A DNA stretch of 64,000 nucleotides from Eucalyptus grandis (lineage: Eukaryota; Streptophyta; Magnoliopsida; Myrtales; Myrtaceae): NCBI RefSeq assembly GCF_016545825.1, contig NC_052616.1:35082192-35146191 (forward strand). Reading direction: 5' to 3'. Both the position numbers and the translations under genes were made by a program. Under the pieces are notes generated by a model. It was not told the origin of the DNA. It was given only the letters and a program-made list of their open reading frames with translations, and searched no databases. Shown here one piece after another: positions 34,422 through 46,119 of the stretch (positions are counted from its first letter, which is position 1; every line of letters starts with the position of its first letter).

Positions 34422-34852
34422 TGTTGGGAATGACGATCCTCGAAATACCGGATTCGACACTAAATCGAACCCCTAAATCAATGCGAAGCGAAGCCCAAGA
34501 AAACGACACGTATCACCGATCGTAAAAGCACACCACGGATTCGAGCGTACCTTGTTAGCCACAGATTAAACACCGACGTTGATGGAGGAAGAGAAATTGA
34601 GCAATTCGATCCGATGAAGCCTTGAAGGGAGGAAGAACAAGCCGTATGCTTACTGTCTTTTCTTTTGTCTTTTGAGAGAGAATACGCGCGGGAGAGAGAC
34701 GACGTGAATTCTGATTTCAACCAACGTCATCTCTCTCTCTCTCTCCTCCCTTTTATACCTCCCTCTTTCCACGGGCCTTATTCCCGTGGGCCGGGCTTTC
34801 TGAGCCCAACTTTGGCGGATGGGCCTTAAGCCCAAATCAAATAAAGCCTTCA
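34422..34852 (-). repeat. 5' LTR of the young copia element
   Basis: Same TG...CA ends as its partner. The TATA region reads (minus strand) ggtataaaagggaggagaga at about 34743-34762 and is intact. Confidence 0.93.
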
Positions 34853-35618
34853 ATCTATATCGAGGGGCAACAACAAACTGATTGACAACATGAACTGCAT
34901 ACGTAATGTCAAGCCATAAAATGGTGAGATACACAAGACTATCAACCAGAGTCCAATAACGAGTCACATCAAAAAGAGGCTCTTTGTTGTCAGAGCGAAG
35001 CTTTTGATATAACTCAATAGGAGTGACCCCAGCACAAGAATCAGAAAGAGTAGCCCTAGAGGGAATATCAGCGGCATACTTTTGTTGAGAAAGAAGAAAG
35101 CACGAGAACTTTGAGCAATCTCAAGCCCAAGAAAATAACGCAATGGACCAAGATCCTTCATGGCAAAATGTCATTGAAAATGCCTCTCAATATGTGCAAT
35201 ATAATCGGATTCATTGCCAGTAATAATCATCTCATCCACATAAAGAAGAAGGATATTACAACCAGTAGACGAAATATGAATAAATATGACCTGCCTCACT
35301 CTGAACAAAGTCCGCAAAGCACATAGCGGAAGTAAACTTCTCAAACCAAGCACGTGGTGCTTGTTTGAGGCCATAAAGAGCCCGTCGAAGACAACAAACC
35401 TAACTAGGGGCGTGGGCAAGACTAGGTGGTGGCTGCATAGAGATTTCCTCTTGAAGATCCCCATCAATAAAAGCATTCTTCACATCGAGCTGATAGAGAG
35501 GCCAGTTGCGAACAAAAGCAATGGCTAAAAGAGTACGAATAGAAGTCATCTTTGGTACCAACAATGTAAGCCGGGCAAATGTTTTATTGGTTATTGTATG
35601 GAGGCTTCCTTCCTCCAT
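34853..35618 (-). pseudogene. Older copia element: reverse transcriptase region, split by the younger element
   Basis: From 35618 down: LYQLDVKNAFIDGDLQEEI (first catalytic block), then YVDE where copia enzymes carry YVDD, then MKDLGPLRYFLGLEIAQSS and RYWTLVDSLVYLTI. The frame changes between blocks. The change of the second catalytic aspartate to glutamate is itself likely to cripple the enzyme. It continues across the insertion at 27741 into the RNase H piece. Confidence 0.85.
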
Positions 35619-35679
35619 ATTCTTGCATAATTAGTCTCTCTGAAATGTTAGGGGATTCCCATTAACTTATGTACCTTAC

Positions 35680-35826
35680 ACACACACACACATATCTATT
35701 ACATCATGCTATAAATTCCTGAAATTACTAACAAATGCCCATCTTAGGGACTACACACACACATATATATCTATTACATCTTGCTATAACTTCCTGAAAT
35801 TACTAACAAATGCCCATCTTAGGGAT
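35680..35826. repeat. Tandem repeat, two units of 74 bp
   Basis: Both units run from a cacacaca run through atctattacatc, gctataa, ttcctgaaattactaac and aaatgcccatcttaggga. About 95 percent alike. Confidence 0.85.
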
Positions 35827-37239
35827 TTGTGTAGTTTTACCTAGCATGAGTGACAGGATTCTAGGTTCTTCCGGTATGACTAAGATATCTTAGAGAGCTA
35901 TGATTAGATAGAATCAAAGAAGGGCTCATTAAAAATTCAGCTTACTCTCTAACCTTTTTAGGGTTGGGATGAATTTGAAAAATATTACTCAAGTTTAAAA
36001 AATTATGAAAAGCCTGCATGTGAATCTACATATGTCAACTGTTGCATATTTCAAATGTTTAGAGTTAGAACGAGAGTCAAATGGATGTAACACAAGATTT
36101 AGATTAGAAAAAAAGTGCAAAATAAAAATTGATTCAGATGGACCCTAAGTTCATGCACTTATGCAATTTTATCATGTCATAGCATGTGAATAAATTATCA
36201 AGTTGATCCATTCTCAATTATTGTGAAACTGGTGTAATTACCAAGCAAAGAAAAGTTTTATTTCAATGCCAGGTCAAAGTAAGAAAAAAAAAAGGCTGTA
36301 AAAAGAACTCTAAGAAAAATTATGACTACGTGCAGCATGCACATATCGGTACTCATAAGCGCAATTTTACTGGTGCCACTCCGGTCGGTTCAATTGTTCG
36401 GGACTTCGGGCTAAATACTCGGAGAGTGTATCTATTTCCCATTTCTATGTTCTGTTTAGCCACTTCCAACAATATTAAGAATGACACTCCCAAATTTCAA
36501 TTGGTTTGTTGGGATTCAGATGCAAGTTGACTTTGAACTTGGCAATCCATTTATGGCATTTATTAGACTATTAAGCGAATAATTGCCATGCGAGACAAGA
36601 ACACAAGCGAAAATTAATTTGGCCTTTTTATCACTATGATTTGAAAAGGTTATTGGGCCCTTCTAGTAGTTTTTTTTTTTTTTTTTTTTTTTCAGATGCC
36701 GATTTAAGTCAATCAAACATCTAGTTAGACATCCAAGGTTCCGAACTATCTTTCCATGTAGTCCAATTACCTATGTTCAAAGAACCGTTTATATTTTCTT
36801 CCACAATTAATTAGAAAAATTAGATAAGCGTTGGAATTTTTTCAGCCGGTTGCTAAGTTCTCTTAATCTATTGTAATCTATGTCTATCTCTACTATATGT
36901 AACCAGTTTTCAATGACCAAAGTACCCTCATATCATCTCACTATATAAAAGTAAAGAGAATGTAAGGTTTCACTTTATAATTAAAAATTGATATCTCTTG
37001 ATGATTACCTAACTAATCTCACATTTTCAATTGCGCACATGTCCCTAATTTTGAGATGTATATCCGTAATCTCCTGCTAAAAACACCCAAATCGTTGTCG
37101 TGCCAAGAAATTAATTAATCAAAAGTTAAGTTCAAAAATCAGGTTGGAACCATTCGGCTTCATAGATATGACGCCTACTAGTTGGATCCAAGAGACAATT
37201 GCTGGTAGGATCAAAGAGACAACTGCTACTTGCTCGAGG
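35827..37239. other. AT-rich spacer, no gene seen
   Basis: No coding family is recognised; the 66-aa frame at 36330-36530 shows no domain. A T-run lies at 36669-36692. A 3' flank of the F-box pseudogene may start near 37240. Confidence 0.35.
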
Positions 37240-38315
37240 TATGTCACGAATTTTCTGTCCTCCATGCTTTAACACTTCATTTTATCATCTTCGTAATCCG
37301 CGCGTCAGACGCGGTTTGGCTTGAGCCAAGGAAGGCAAGACTCGGCGTTGAACTCCACCGAGAACGAATAGTTGCCATTCAAGAAGAGAGACATATTCCC
37401 CCGGCTTTTGACCTCTTCCTCAGTTCCCTTCTCCATATCAACTTTGAAAACTCGAATCTCTTCCACGTGTCCATCATACATTTCGGCCCGGATCGTCCAA
37501 GCCACTAGCAATGAGCCAGAACATTCAATGAGACAAGAATCCTCATCATCTTAAAAATTCAGTCCTAGAATTAGTCCCGACTCCACGAGACTCTTTTTGT
37601 CGTTAAGAGTCATTATTTGACTCTCCGAATCAAAGGCCACATAGCCCGTGGTAACAAATCAGTTGAAGGACGGTACACCAAGGCATAGGCGTCGCACGAT
37701 TCACTACCGTCCACGCATCTCTTCTCCTGATCTGAGAAAGGCAAACCCAAGCCCTGGTGATGCGGCATAAGAAGTCATGAATGAGTACCTGGACAAAGAA
37801 AGGCTCCAGGACAAATCGATCATGTGGATGTGATGTAGTTCGTGTTGAAGCTTCTCCAAAGCGGGGAGTTCAATGCCGATGCAAGAAAGTGGATTGGCGA
37901 TACGGTGTTCACTGTACCCATTTGCCACGAGTATCCATCCTGGTGTAGATAATGTCTGGCAATACGATCCTGGCAACTGCACTGGGTAAATTCTCCCTGT
38001 ATAAGGGTTGGAGAACTCAGCTATTCGGTTGTAAGCATAAATCATGGGCCACGGGGCTTTAGATTTCGCATTGTACGTCTCCTTGGCGGCAGTGGTCCGC
38101 CATGAGGTGCACACCTGTCGAGTAGCTAAAAATTCTTCCATGGCTAGCCGACAAACAATGAGTTCTAGGATCACTTGTGGGAGTTCTTCCCAATTCACCA
38201 TTTCTTCGTCGTAGATTGAATGATCAATTTTCCTCGGAACACGAGGAGGGTCCTTTCTGATGTGAGGAAAGACAACTTTTGGGGATTCAATTTCCCTATC
38301 CGTGAGGATTACCAC
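37240..38315 (-). pseudogene. F-box / DUF295 (KIB1-4 beta-propeller) protein, broken
   Basis: Met at 38315 opens 203 residues with an F-box at about residues 40-80 (NWEELPQVILELIVCRL, RQVCTSWRTTAAK) and a DUF295 start (PWPMIYAYNRIAEFSNPYTG, GWILVANGYSEH). The frame is lost at about 37850. Further DUF295 blocks follow in other frames: a GYVAFDSES piece (about 37625), then 37511-37305 with EIRVFKVDMEKG, EEVKSRGNMSLFLNGN and LKPNRV, ended by a stop before a DYEDD block. Family knowledge: the F-box joins an SCF ubiquitin ligase through SKP1 and the propeller selects substrates. At least two frameshifts and one stop make it a pseudogene. No introns are evident, as usual for the family. Confidence 0.85.
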
Positions 38316-40139
38316 AATCTACTTCCGATTATGTTTTTTTTTCACAAATCTTACCCTACCTTTTTACTTTTTTGAATAACTATTCCTTTGTGGTTTTGGC
38401 AAGATACAGTTTTCTCTTGGTTTGAGGTTTTAAAATTGAAATCATTCTATAAAATACAGTTGATCTAAATGATAGTTTAATCTCCGAGCATTTTCAAATA
38501 AAATCCATAGAGAGCACATATATATTATTTAAGTAAATGATAATTTTATTCAAATCTATGTCATATGTTTTTAACCCGTCTTACTTTGTAAAAAAGTTTG
38601 GGTCTATTTTCCTAAATAAACGAAAAATTTCAAATATTTTTTGCCCAGCACATTTCTTCTTATTTATGTTTCCATATACATATGCTCTTTCCCTAGGTAA
38701 AGTTTCAGTAAGCAAAAGCTATGCTTCAAATTAAGTAGTTCTTTACCAAAACAAGACAAAGAACAAAAAGAAAGGGTAAACAAGTAGTGACCCGCTATTG
38801 TTGGACCATAACATCACTTGGGGCGAGACGATGATGTTATCATCTGGTAAGATAATTTTTTTCAAGGGGAAAATAATATTAATAGTCCCTAAATTTTTGT
38901 TCAATGTGTAATATTATTCTTGAATTTATAGTTGATGTGACTAGGTCCCTCGACCTCTCTTCAATGCGCAATGTTGCATCTTGAATTACTTTAAATTGTT
39001 CAATTGTCACCCTTCCATTAATTAGCCTACCACTTTAGAAAAATGCCAACGTATTTACGATTAAAAGTTGTTTCCAACATTTTCTAATTGTTGAAAATAA
39101 CTCTCTTTTGACCAATCAAATAGCTTTTTCACTATTATCTAAAGTTTCTCGGTCGTTTATCCAATCAAATAGCTTTCTCCTAACTATTTATTCTCATCCA
39201 TAGCCATTTCCTTCTCAACTCATTTCTTCTCCCCCTTTTTCTCTTCAACAATACGAAAGACCATCTTCGGGAATTTGGTTTCTTTCAACAAATTGTTTCA
39301 CAAATCTTGTTACTTATTTTCTTTATCTTAATTGAATATTCCTTTGTTGAGTTTGGCAAGATACACTGCCATCTTGATTTCGATGCTTTAATATTTAAAT
39401 CTTTCTATAAAATACAGAAAATCAAAAAGCTAGTCTGATTTTCAAGCTTTTACGAATAAAATCCCATAGGAAGACCATAGATATTATATAAGCGAATGAT
39501 AATTGTACCACAAAAAAAGATGCATGGAATTATAGCTTAAAGTTAAATTGACTAAACACTTGAAAATTTTTTCTTTAATATAAAAAACTATACATACCAT
39601 TTTAATAAGAAACTTGTTTTTGTTAAGAGCAAATATATTGCAATTCCTATTTTGAATAATTCGACTTTTATTCAATGTTTCCAATCTCTTTCAGTATCCA
39701 CATTAAGAATATGAATGAATTATATTAAAATAAACATGGCATTAACAATATAATACTAAAGTATATATTGTGGTATTTGTATTGAATTGGTTAAAATTTA
39801 ATTATTGAATTGGTATTTGTATTAGTCAAGTTGAAATTAGTTTGTAAGAAAACATAAATATCAAAAAGTGCATTTAAAATAGGATATGTAAGAAAAATCT
39901 TTAAATTTTATTGATTATTTTAAATTTAAAACATAAATGGTAATTTGCAGTTATAAAATATTGTCCAAAAAAGTTCCGTATTAAAAATAATTTTTAACCC
40001 CTAAATAAAAAATATTTTTCATTAAATTGCATCACATATAGAAATTAGGAATATTTGCATTGCTAGCATTAATTATCAAAATTTTCGGAAAATTACTATT
40101 TAAAATAAAAAAATTTATTAATAATTTAAAAAAAAATTA
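38316..40139. other. AT-rich spacer with a 200-bp direct duplication
   Basis: 38340-38545 and 39290-39515 are diverged copies (cacaaatctta, gaat..attcctttgt, ttggcaagatacag, ctataaaatacag, aaatgataattttatt / gaatgataattgtacc). The rest is AT-rich and holds no gene I can name. The second copy may lie on a duplicated promoter or intron. Confidence 0.5.
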
Positions 40140-40603
40140 AAATTAGAAAACATGCAGCGGGCTGGGCTAGGGCCAGCCTTAGCTCGGCCCCTTCTTCTTT
40201 GCCCTTTCCTTTTTCCCCTCCTGGGCTGGCCCAGCCCATTTCTTCTTCCCTTTTCCCTTGGCCCGGCTCACTTCTTCTTCTCGCCCCCTTCTCTCCCTTG
40301 GACGATACCTCGACGACAAACGCAGCGAAGGACGGCACGGAGAGGAGGAACATAGACAGGGAAGCAGAGCAGGGATCTCTCTCTCTTCTTCGGGAGGGAA
40401 GAAGAAAGAGAGATCCGAGCGAGGAGAGAGAGAGAGGGGCTTTCAGAGAGGATGAGAAAGAGGAAAGAGATTAGGAGAGAGAGCTCGAGGGAGAGAGAGA
40501 AATTGGAGGAGAGAAGAAAGGGGTCTGGTTCTTCTTCTTCTTTGGGGCTGCTCTGGCCCTTGAACCCGAGAGTTCTGGGCATCGTTCTGAGGAATAAACA
40601 GAG

Positions 40604-40640
<37 letters not shown>

Positions 40641-41744
40641 CTCGGAAAGTGAGCTGCTGGACGGAAGAGAGCTTCAGCGGGAATCCGAAAGAGAAACGGG
40701 GAAGCTAGAGAGTGAGAGAGCGCTCAAGAGAGAGAGAGAGAGAGATGGAGAAAGGAGAACAGAGAGAAGAAGCCAGAGAAGAAGCGGTATTCCTTCATCT
40801 TCTTCAGGACTGTTTCCGCCACTGTGCGGTCCTCGTGCTTGCACAACCGTGAGCTCCCCCCCTCGCGCACCGACGCTCCGCCAGCATATGCAGTGATCTC
40901 CGGCAACGCTCTCAACGATGGCGAGCTTCGGGTTTTCCGACGCTGGTCTGGAACTTGACGCGCGTCAGATCTCCAAGGCGTCTCCACAAGGCTCGACGCC
41001 AGAGCCGCCGCAGCAACAAGCTGTCGTCAAGCTTATCCCAGCAACCTCGCCGTGACTTGCCCCTGCTCCAACTCCTTTTTCATCCACCACTCAACGCGGA
41101 CGCCAGATTTGCAAGCAAGCGTGCCTACAGTCATCACCTCAATCAGGTCGACATCGCTCCCTCTCCGAGACCCTGACGTTGGCACCTCGCTGCCGCACCA
41201 AGTGAGCCAGCCGAGCGTATTCCACTACCACTATGGTCGCGTTTTATCGATAGTTACCCCGGCGTTGCACCTTGTCAAGCATCGCTTCGAGCAAGCACCA
41301 CCACCACCGTGGCTGAGAGTCGAGTAGTAACACGATACACACACGGAGACGTGCCAACGCGAGGCGACGCTGCTGCACCAGCACCTCGAGCTTGCTCTGT
41401 TTTCCTTTGTGTTTAGCAGATCGTCCGCGAATTCCCAGTGATCTCAGTGGATATCTAACGTGCCGCAAGCCTCCACATCACGCCAAGATCCCCGACGTGT
41501 GAGATCGTCCTTGCCTAGCCGCCACAACTGGATCTTTCTCGTTGCTGGTTTTCTTCAGTCGAGTTGGAGTCCAACCCCATGACTTCCGAGGAGAAAGATA
41601 CGAGAAAAAGAAGGGGAGGGCAACAAGCACACTTAAGCCGAATCAATTTTGTGTTTCGCAGGTTCACGGTGGCGTTGCTCCTACGCACTGCCACTTGGAC
41701 CTCCGCAAGACTTGCTGTTGCCTCCGGTAGGGGATAGCTCCTGC
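40140..41744 (+). mobile_element. Leader-like part of a second long LTR (left of E8)
   Basis: Same plan as the 3.08-kb solo LTR: a ggcccag-rich start, a GA-rich leader (40360-40760 with GA runs at 40603-40637), then a C-rich region (40800-41730). ORFs of 62-104 aa overlap on both strands without domains. The left end of the LTR could not be fixed. Confidence 0.4.
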
Positions 41745-42873
41745 TAGGGTGGCAAATGGGTGGGTCGGGTCAAAAATGGATCTATTCATATTTGACCCAT
41801 TTAATTGTTTTAACCATATTCTTGTAGTATAAATCTAGTGACCCCGACCGACTCGTGCACCCGTACCCGACACATATCCGACCCGACCCGTAATGCTAAA
41901 ACCTATTAATACTCTAAGAAAACCCACTTCTACTATATGCTAATTGGATTAAAACTTCAAATTAAATTAAAAATAGTTATAAAAAGTTATAAAAAAAACC
42001 TATAAATTAAAATATTTATAAAAAAGTAGACTATGCACATGCTTCTCTTATTTGAAGTAAACATACCACCATTGAATAACTAAAAACCGTAACATGAAAT
42101 TTTTTAACTAAACCTAAAAAGCTCATTTTTATGATTTTTTATATTAAAAAAAAAGTATTGTTAAAACATTTTTATGCTATACAAATTTTTTGACAATTTT
42201 TATGCAATACAAATTTAATGGAAATTTTTATAATTATTTTTAAAATATTTTTTAAAAAATTGAATTTTTAATTTTTTAAATATAATTTTAATTATTTTTT
42301 TTAAAATATAATTTTTATAATTTATAATTTTTAATAATTATATTTTCTTTTTCTTTTCTCTTTTCTTTTCTTTTCTTCTTCGGTCGGCCGCCGGCCACAA
42401 CAACGGCCAGCGATCGGCCACAAGCGAGATTGAGCTCGCCGGCGTCAGCGGGGCTCAATCTTGCCGATTCGGCGAGGCCCTACCCAATGCCGACGAGCTC
42501 AAGTCTTGCCGAGATTCGGTGAGGCTCAAGCCTCGCCAATAGTCAGCGAGGCCAAGCCTCACTGGCCTATCACCGCGCGGCCGCCGGCTAAGGAAGGAAG
42601 AAAAAGAAAGAAAAAGAAAAAGAAAAAAATTGAAATATGAAAAATAATTATAATTTCGATTTTTATAAATAAAAAAAACATTTTATAAAGTTAAAAAAGG
42701 CCATGAGTTTAAACTCTAAAGTGGGTTTACTTTCCTAATAACCCATTTCTTTTTGTGTTTTACTTTCTCAGACCCATTTCTGACCCATATTTAACTTTCA
42801 CTTGACCCATATATGACCCATTTAACTAAAAATGGGTCATAATATGGGTTTATGACCCATTTTGCCAACTCTA
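41745..42873. mobile_element. Non-autonomous hAT-like element E8 with GC-rich core, 8-bp TSD
   Basis: Begins tagggtggcaaatgggtggg and ends gacccattttgccaactcta, imperfect inverted ends of the tagggtggcaaa type. The exact 8-bp direct repeat GCTCCTGC flanks it (41737-41744 and 42874-42881). The arms carry many gacccat(tt) words. The core (42379-42595) begins cggtcggccgccggccac and ends gcggccgccggctaagg, its own inverted repeat, between a pyrimidine and a purine tract. The 8-bp duplication and terminus place it with hAT. Confidence 0.85.
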
Positions 42874-44260
42874 GCTCCTGCCATGCTACGAATCCTCAAA
42901 TTAGGTAACGATTTCGTTTGGTTTGATTTGAAAATTTAATCGCTAATTTCTAATTGATTTCGTTATCTAATTACGGTATTTGAGATTTTATGCATCATTC
43001 AGTTAAGGCATAGTTGATAATAGTCAATTTAATTATGAATTTGATTCATAAAGATTTTGGATCATTTTTTCTAATTACTTTGACTTAATATTGGATAGAT
43101 GTTGTGCCTAAAGATTGTGATAACCTTTAATTTAATCAGTGAGACAATGGGTTATTTTTTAGATTATCGCAATCTTTTAATTTGAAAATTTCCGTGGAAT
43201 GCGCATGTGGATTAAGTGAGATCCCATCCTTAATTCGGACTTAAAAATACCCAAAAAAAAAAAATCATCTTAGAATGGATTAGATTCATTTTCTTAGTTC
43301 AAATTGCATGTTCAAATTAAGGCATTTTTAAATTACGAATTTTAATATAAAAAAACACACCAATGTTATATAGTTTTAATTTCATCTTTTTCTGCTATGT
43401 CATGTCATGGGCATGTCATATAGCTTTTAGCTGCATCATCATTATGCCACGCCACCATGCCACAACCTTATGCTGCGTCATCTTGTCTACCATCATGCCG
43501 CATCATTAATGCCACGTCATATGCCCTGTCATCATCCATGTCACGACATATGTCATGTTATCGTTCGCATGCCATTTAGTGATTGCATGTTAGGGTCATG
43601 AATCAGAACACATGTCATGCTAGGATAAAATGCATATTGATTATTTCTTGTCCTTAGAATTAGGACATGTAGTCAAATATCATCACTTCTTTATGTCATT
43701 GCATTTAGAGTAAGTTCACATTGTATAAAGCATAGTTTTCATTAAACAAGAGAAAACCCAAAAAATAGTTGGTTAAAATTGTGTGTTAATTAGAAACCAT
43801 ACATAAGTTGAATATGTGTTTCTTCTAATTAACCTTGTATATGCTTACGTTGCTTTTAAATAAGTACCATTCTATTCCTTGCAATTTATTAATTGCTTTG
43901 ATCATTAGGTGTTTCATTAATGATTGCACACTTGTATGATCACCTCATATGTTAATGGATAAGCTTAAAATTAATCTAGACTGCCAAAAAAAAAAATTCT
44001 AGAATTGAGCAAGATTAGATATCGAAAGGATACTAATCGTTTAATTAGTATAATAAACTCTCTAACCCTATATTCTTTGGTTGCATAGGAAATGAGATAC
44101 ACTCCTATCTCACTTTATTTCTAGCTAACCCAATAGGTTAGTGATGACTCTTCATTAGAAAATTCTTACAGCATCAATTTGAATACCCACATGACACTTG
44201 CAGTTCCTATTCTCGCTACCGAGGGGTAGGTTGCGAGATCTAGTCTTCCATTATCTCCAC
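42874..44260 (+). mobile_element. AT-rich part of the second long LTR (right of E8)
   Basis: Resembles 13100-14630 in plan and words: catgtcat repeats (43390-43560), tgatcacctcatatgttaat, gaaatgagatacactcctatctc, ataggttagtgatgactctt. It ends with a cgctaccgaggggtag block. From 43545 on it is repeated at 62650. Confidence 0.45.
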
Positions 44261-44379
44261 TAACTTGCAGTTTTCTCTTCATCAGTTCCTCACATAATTT
44301 GGTGAAGGTGTAGTCAATTTGTACGTGCTCTCCGGCCTCCTTTCTTTTTTTAAGAAAAAGGAAAAATTTCTACCTTTTT

Positions 44380-44773
44380 CCATGGCCATATCCTATTTTA
44401 ACATGCAAATCTTTTTCAATTACTCCCTTTAAAACTCCATTACTAAAAATGAAAAAACATTAATTCCATCATTCTTATTTAATGTTGTGTACATTTTATC
44501 GCATTTATGTAATATTAAACTGAAAACTTAGGAAAGTATTTTTTACCAATGCCGTATAGTTATGCATTTTTATCGTCTTCACTCACTCACAATATGGAAA
44601 AAGAAAAGGATGGTTTAGGTAAGGAGAGAGCGGACAAAGCAGAAAATGAAAGTGATGAATACATTGGGAAACTGGAGAAAGTGTGAAAATATAATCATTA
44701 CCACAATATCCATCAATTCAATCAACTCATTAATTAAAGTGATTATTTTAACTAAGAGCACAGCATTTGACCC

Positions 44774-44806
<33 letters not shown>

Positions 44807-45245
44807 GAGAACATTGCACGAAATTTTATGGCCAAATCACGAAAAATGATCAAAATAATTTAATTGATTTACTTCATCCAAACTTATATAGAAAATATTT
44901 TTACTCTATCATTCTGATTTAATGTTATATATATGATTTCATTTGCATGTACGTAAAATTAAACAAAAACCTCTAATAATTTTATTCAATAAATTGCATT
45001 TTTTATGCATTCTTATCCTCTTCACTTACTCACAATATCATGACCAGAAAGAAAAATTAGGCACAATATATATTTAAAAAAAAATAGATTTAGATGGTGA
45101 GAGCGAGTGAAGAAGTACAGGAGCGCATCTTTAGTTGATGAAAATAAAATGAAAGTAATGAAGATAGTGGGAGAGAGGAGAAACTAAGAAAATAGAAAGA
45201 TTGCCATAATATCCGTTAATTTAATCATTTCATGAAAGTGATTTT
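44380..45245. repeat. Imperfect tandem duplication, unit about 440 bp
   Basis: 44430-44775 and 44890-45240 align: ttctgatttaatgtt, cgcatttatgtaatattaaac, tatgcattttatcgtcttcac, cactcacaatat, gggaaactggagaaa, attaccacaatatcca, aattaaagtgattat. An A-run (44776-44804) marks the join. Confidence 0.7.
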
Positions 45246-45479
45246 TTTTTTTTTAACACATGTCATAGCAAGGAACATTATAGTCAGATATACAAGAGTT
45301 ATTTGTTACAACCTCACATAACGACTATCTAAAAGAACAAATGAGTATTAATCGAAGAAAAATCTACGGAATCATATAATAATATATAGAATCACAAAAT
45401 ATCCTAAAGACATCTCTAATAATAATAAACTATTTCAACACGATCTTCATTTATAAGGAAAGCATTCAGCCGCCATGGA

Positions 45480-45900
45480 CACAATCTAGAAACGAAACCC
45501 TTTGGCCACCCTTGGGCATATCACAGGCGTTCTCGAGTGAAAGCCTTTGGCCACTAGAATGCGGTTTTGGAAGGAAAAGGCAACGGCTGCCAAAACCCGT
45601 ACCGTTAATGCTTTTGAAACAAAAGCCTTTGGTCACCTGGACGCAGTCTTGGAGGGAAAGCCACCCACCGACTCGGTCCTTATTATTATTGTTCTCAAGT
45701 GAAAGCCTTTGCTTGTCGGAGCACGGTCCGGAGCGAAAGTTACTGGTCGCCCGAGCCCATATCATGAGTAGTCTCAAGCGAAAGCCTTTGGCTGCTTAGT
45801 ACATGGTGGAGTAGATGCTTCAACCGCCTCGACTTGCAGAAAATTATTGGTGAAAGTCGGCGGCTATGCCGCCCATGGTTCTTGGTAAAAGCCCTCGGCT
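45480..45900. repeat. Tandem repeat with period near 80 bp
   Basis: The word gtgaaagcctttggcc and variants recur at about 45537, 45615, 45699 and 45776, with a second word ggagcgaaaggcaacgg-like at about +32 (45569, 45650, 45731). Four to five diverged units. Frames of 95-103 aa on both strands are by-products of the repeat. Confidence 0.7.
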
Positions 45901-46119
45901 AGGTCGAATGCGTAAAATATATACATGCATATACATACATATATACATATATATACACATGAAAAATGCGTTATAAGGACACACATGAATAATACGTTCT
46001 AAGGACTAAGGCTTAATCAAACTAAGAAAGTGAAATCTTCTGAAAGTAAATAAATAAGAAAATTATCTTCATACTGTAAATAGCACTGCAAGTACTCTAG
46101 TCTCCGATGCAATTAACTC

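Larger units (their letters stand above)
27742..34852 (-). mobile_element. Young Ty1/copia retrotransposon, 7.1 kb, nested in an older copia
   Basis: Two near-identical LTRs (27742-28174 and 34422-34852) bound gag-pol on the minus strand. The 5-bp duplication ATCTA flanks it exactly (27737-27741 and 34853-34857). A primer-binding site lies just inside the 5' LTR and a purine tract just inside the 3' LTR. Order on the minus strand is gag, CCHC, integrase, reverse transcriptase, RNase H, the copia order. The LTRs differ by only a handful of bases and short indels, so insertion is recent, yet the coding region already has many stops and frameshifts, suggesting it moved using proteins made elsewhere or was copied from a defective parent. 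Confidence 0.93.
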
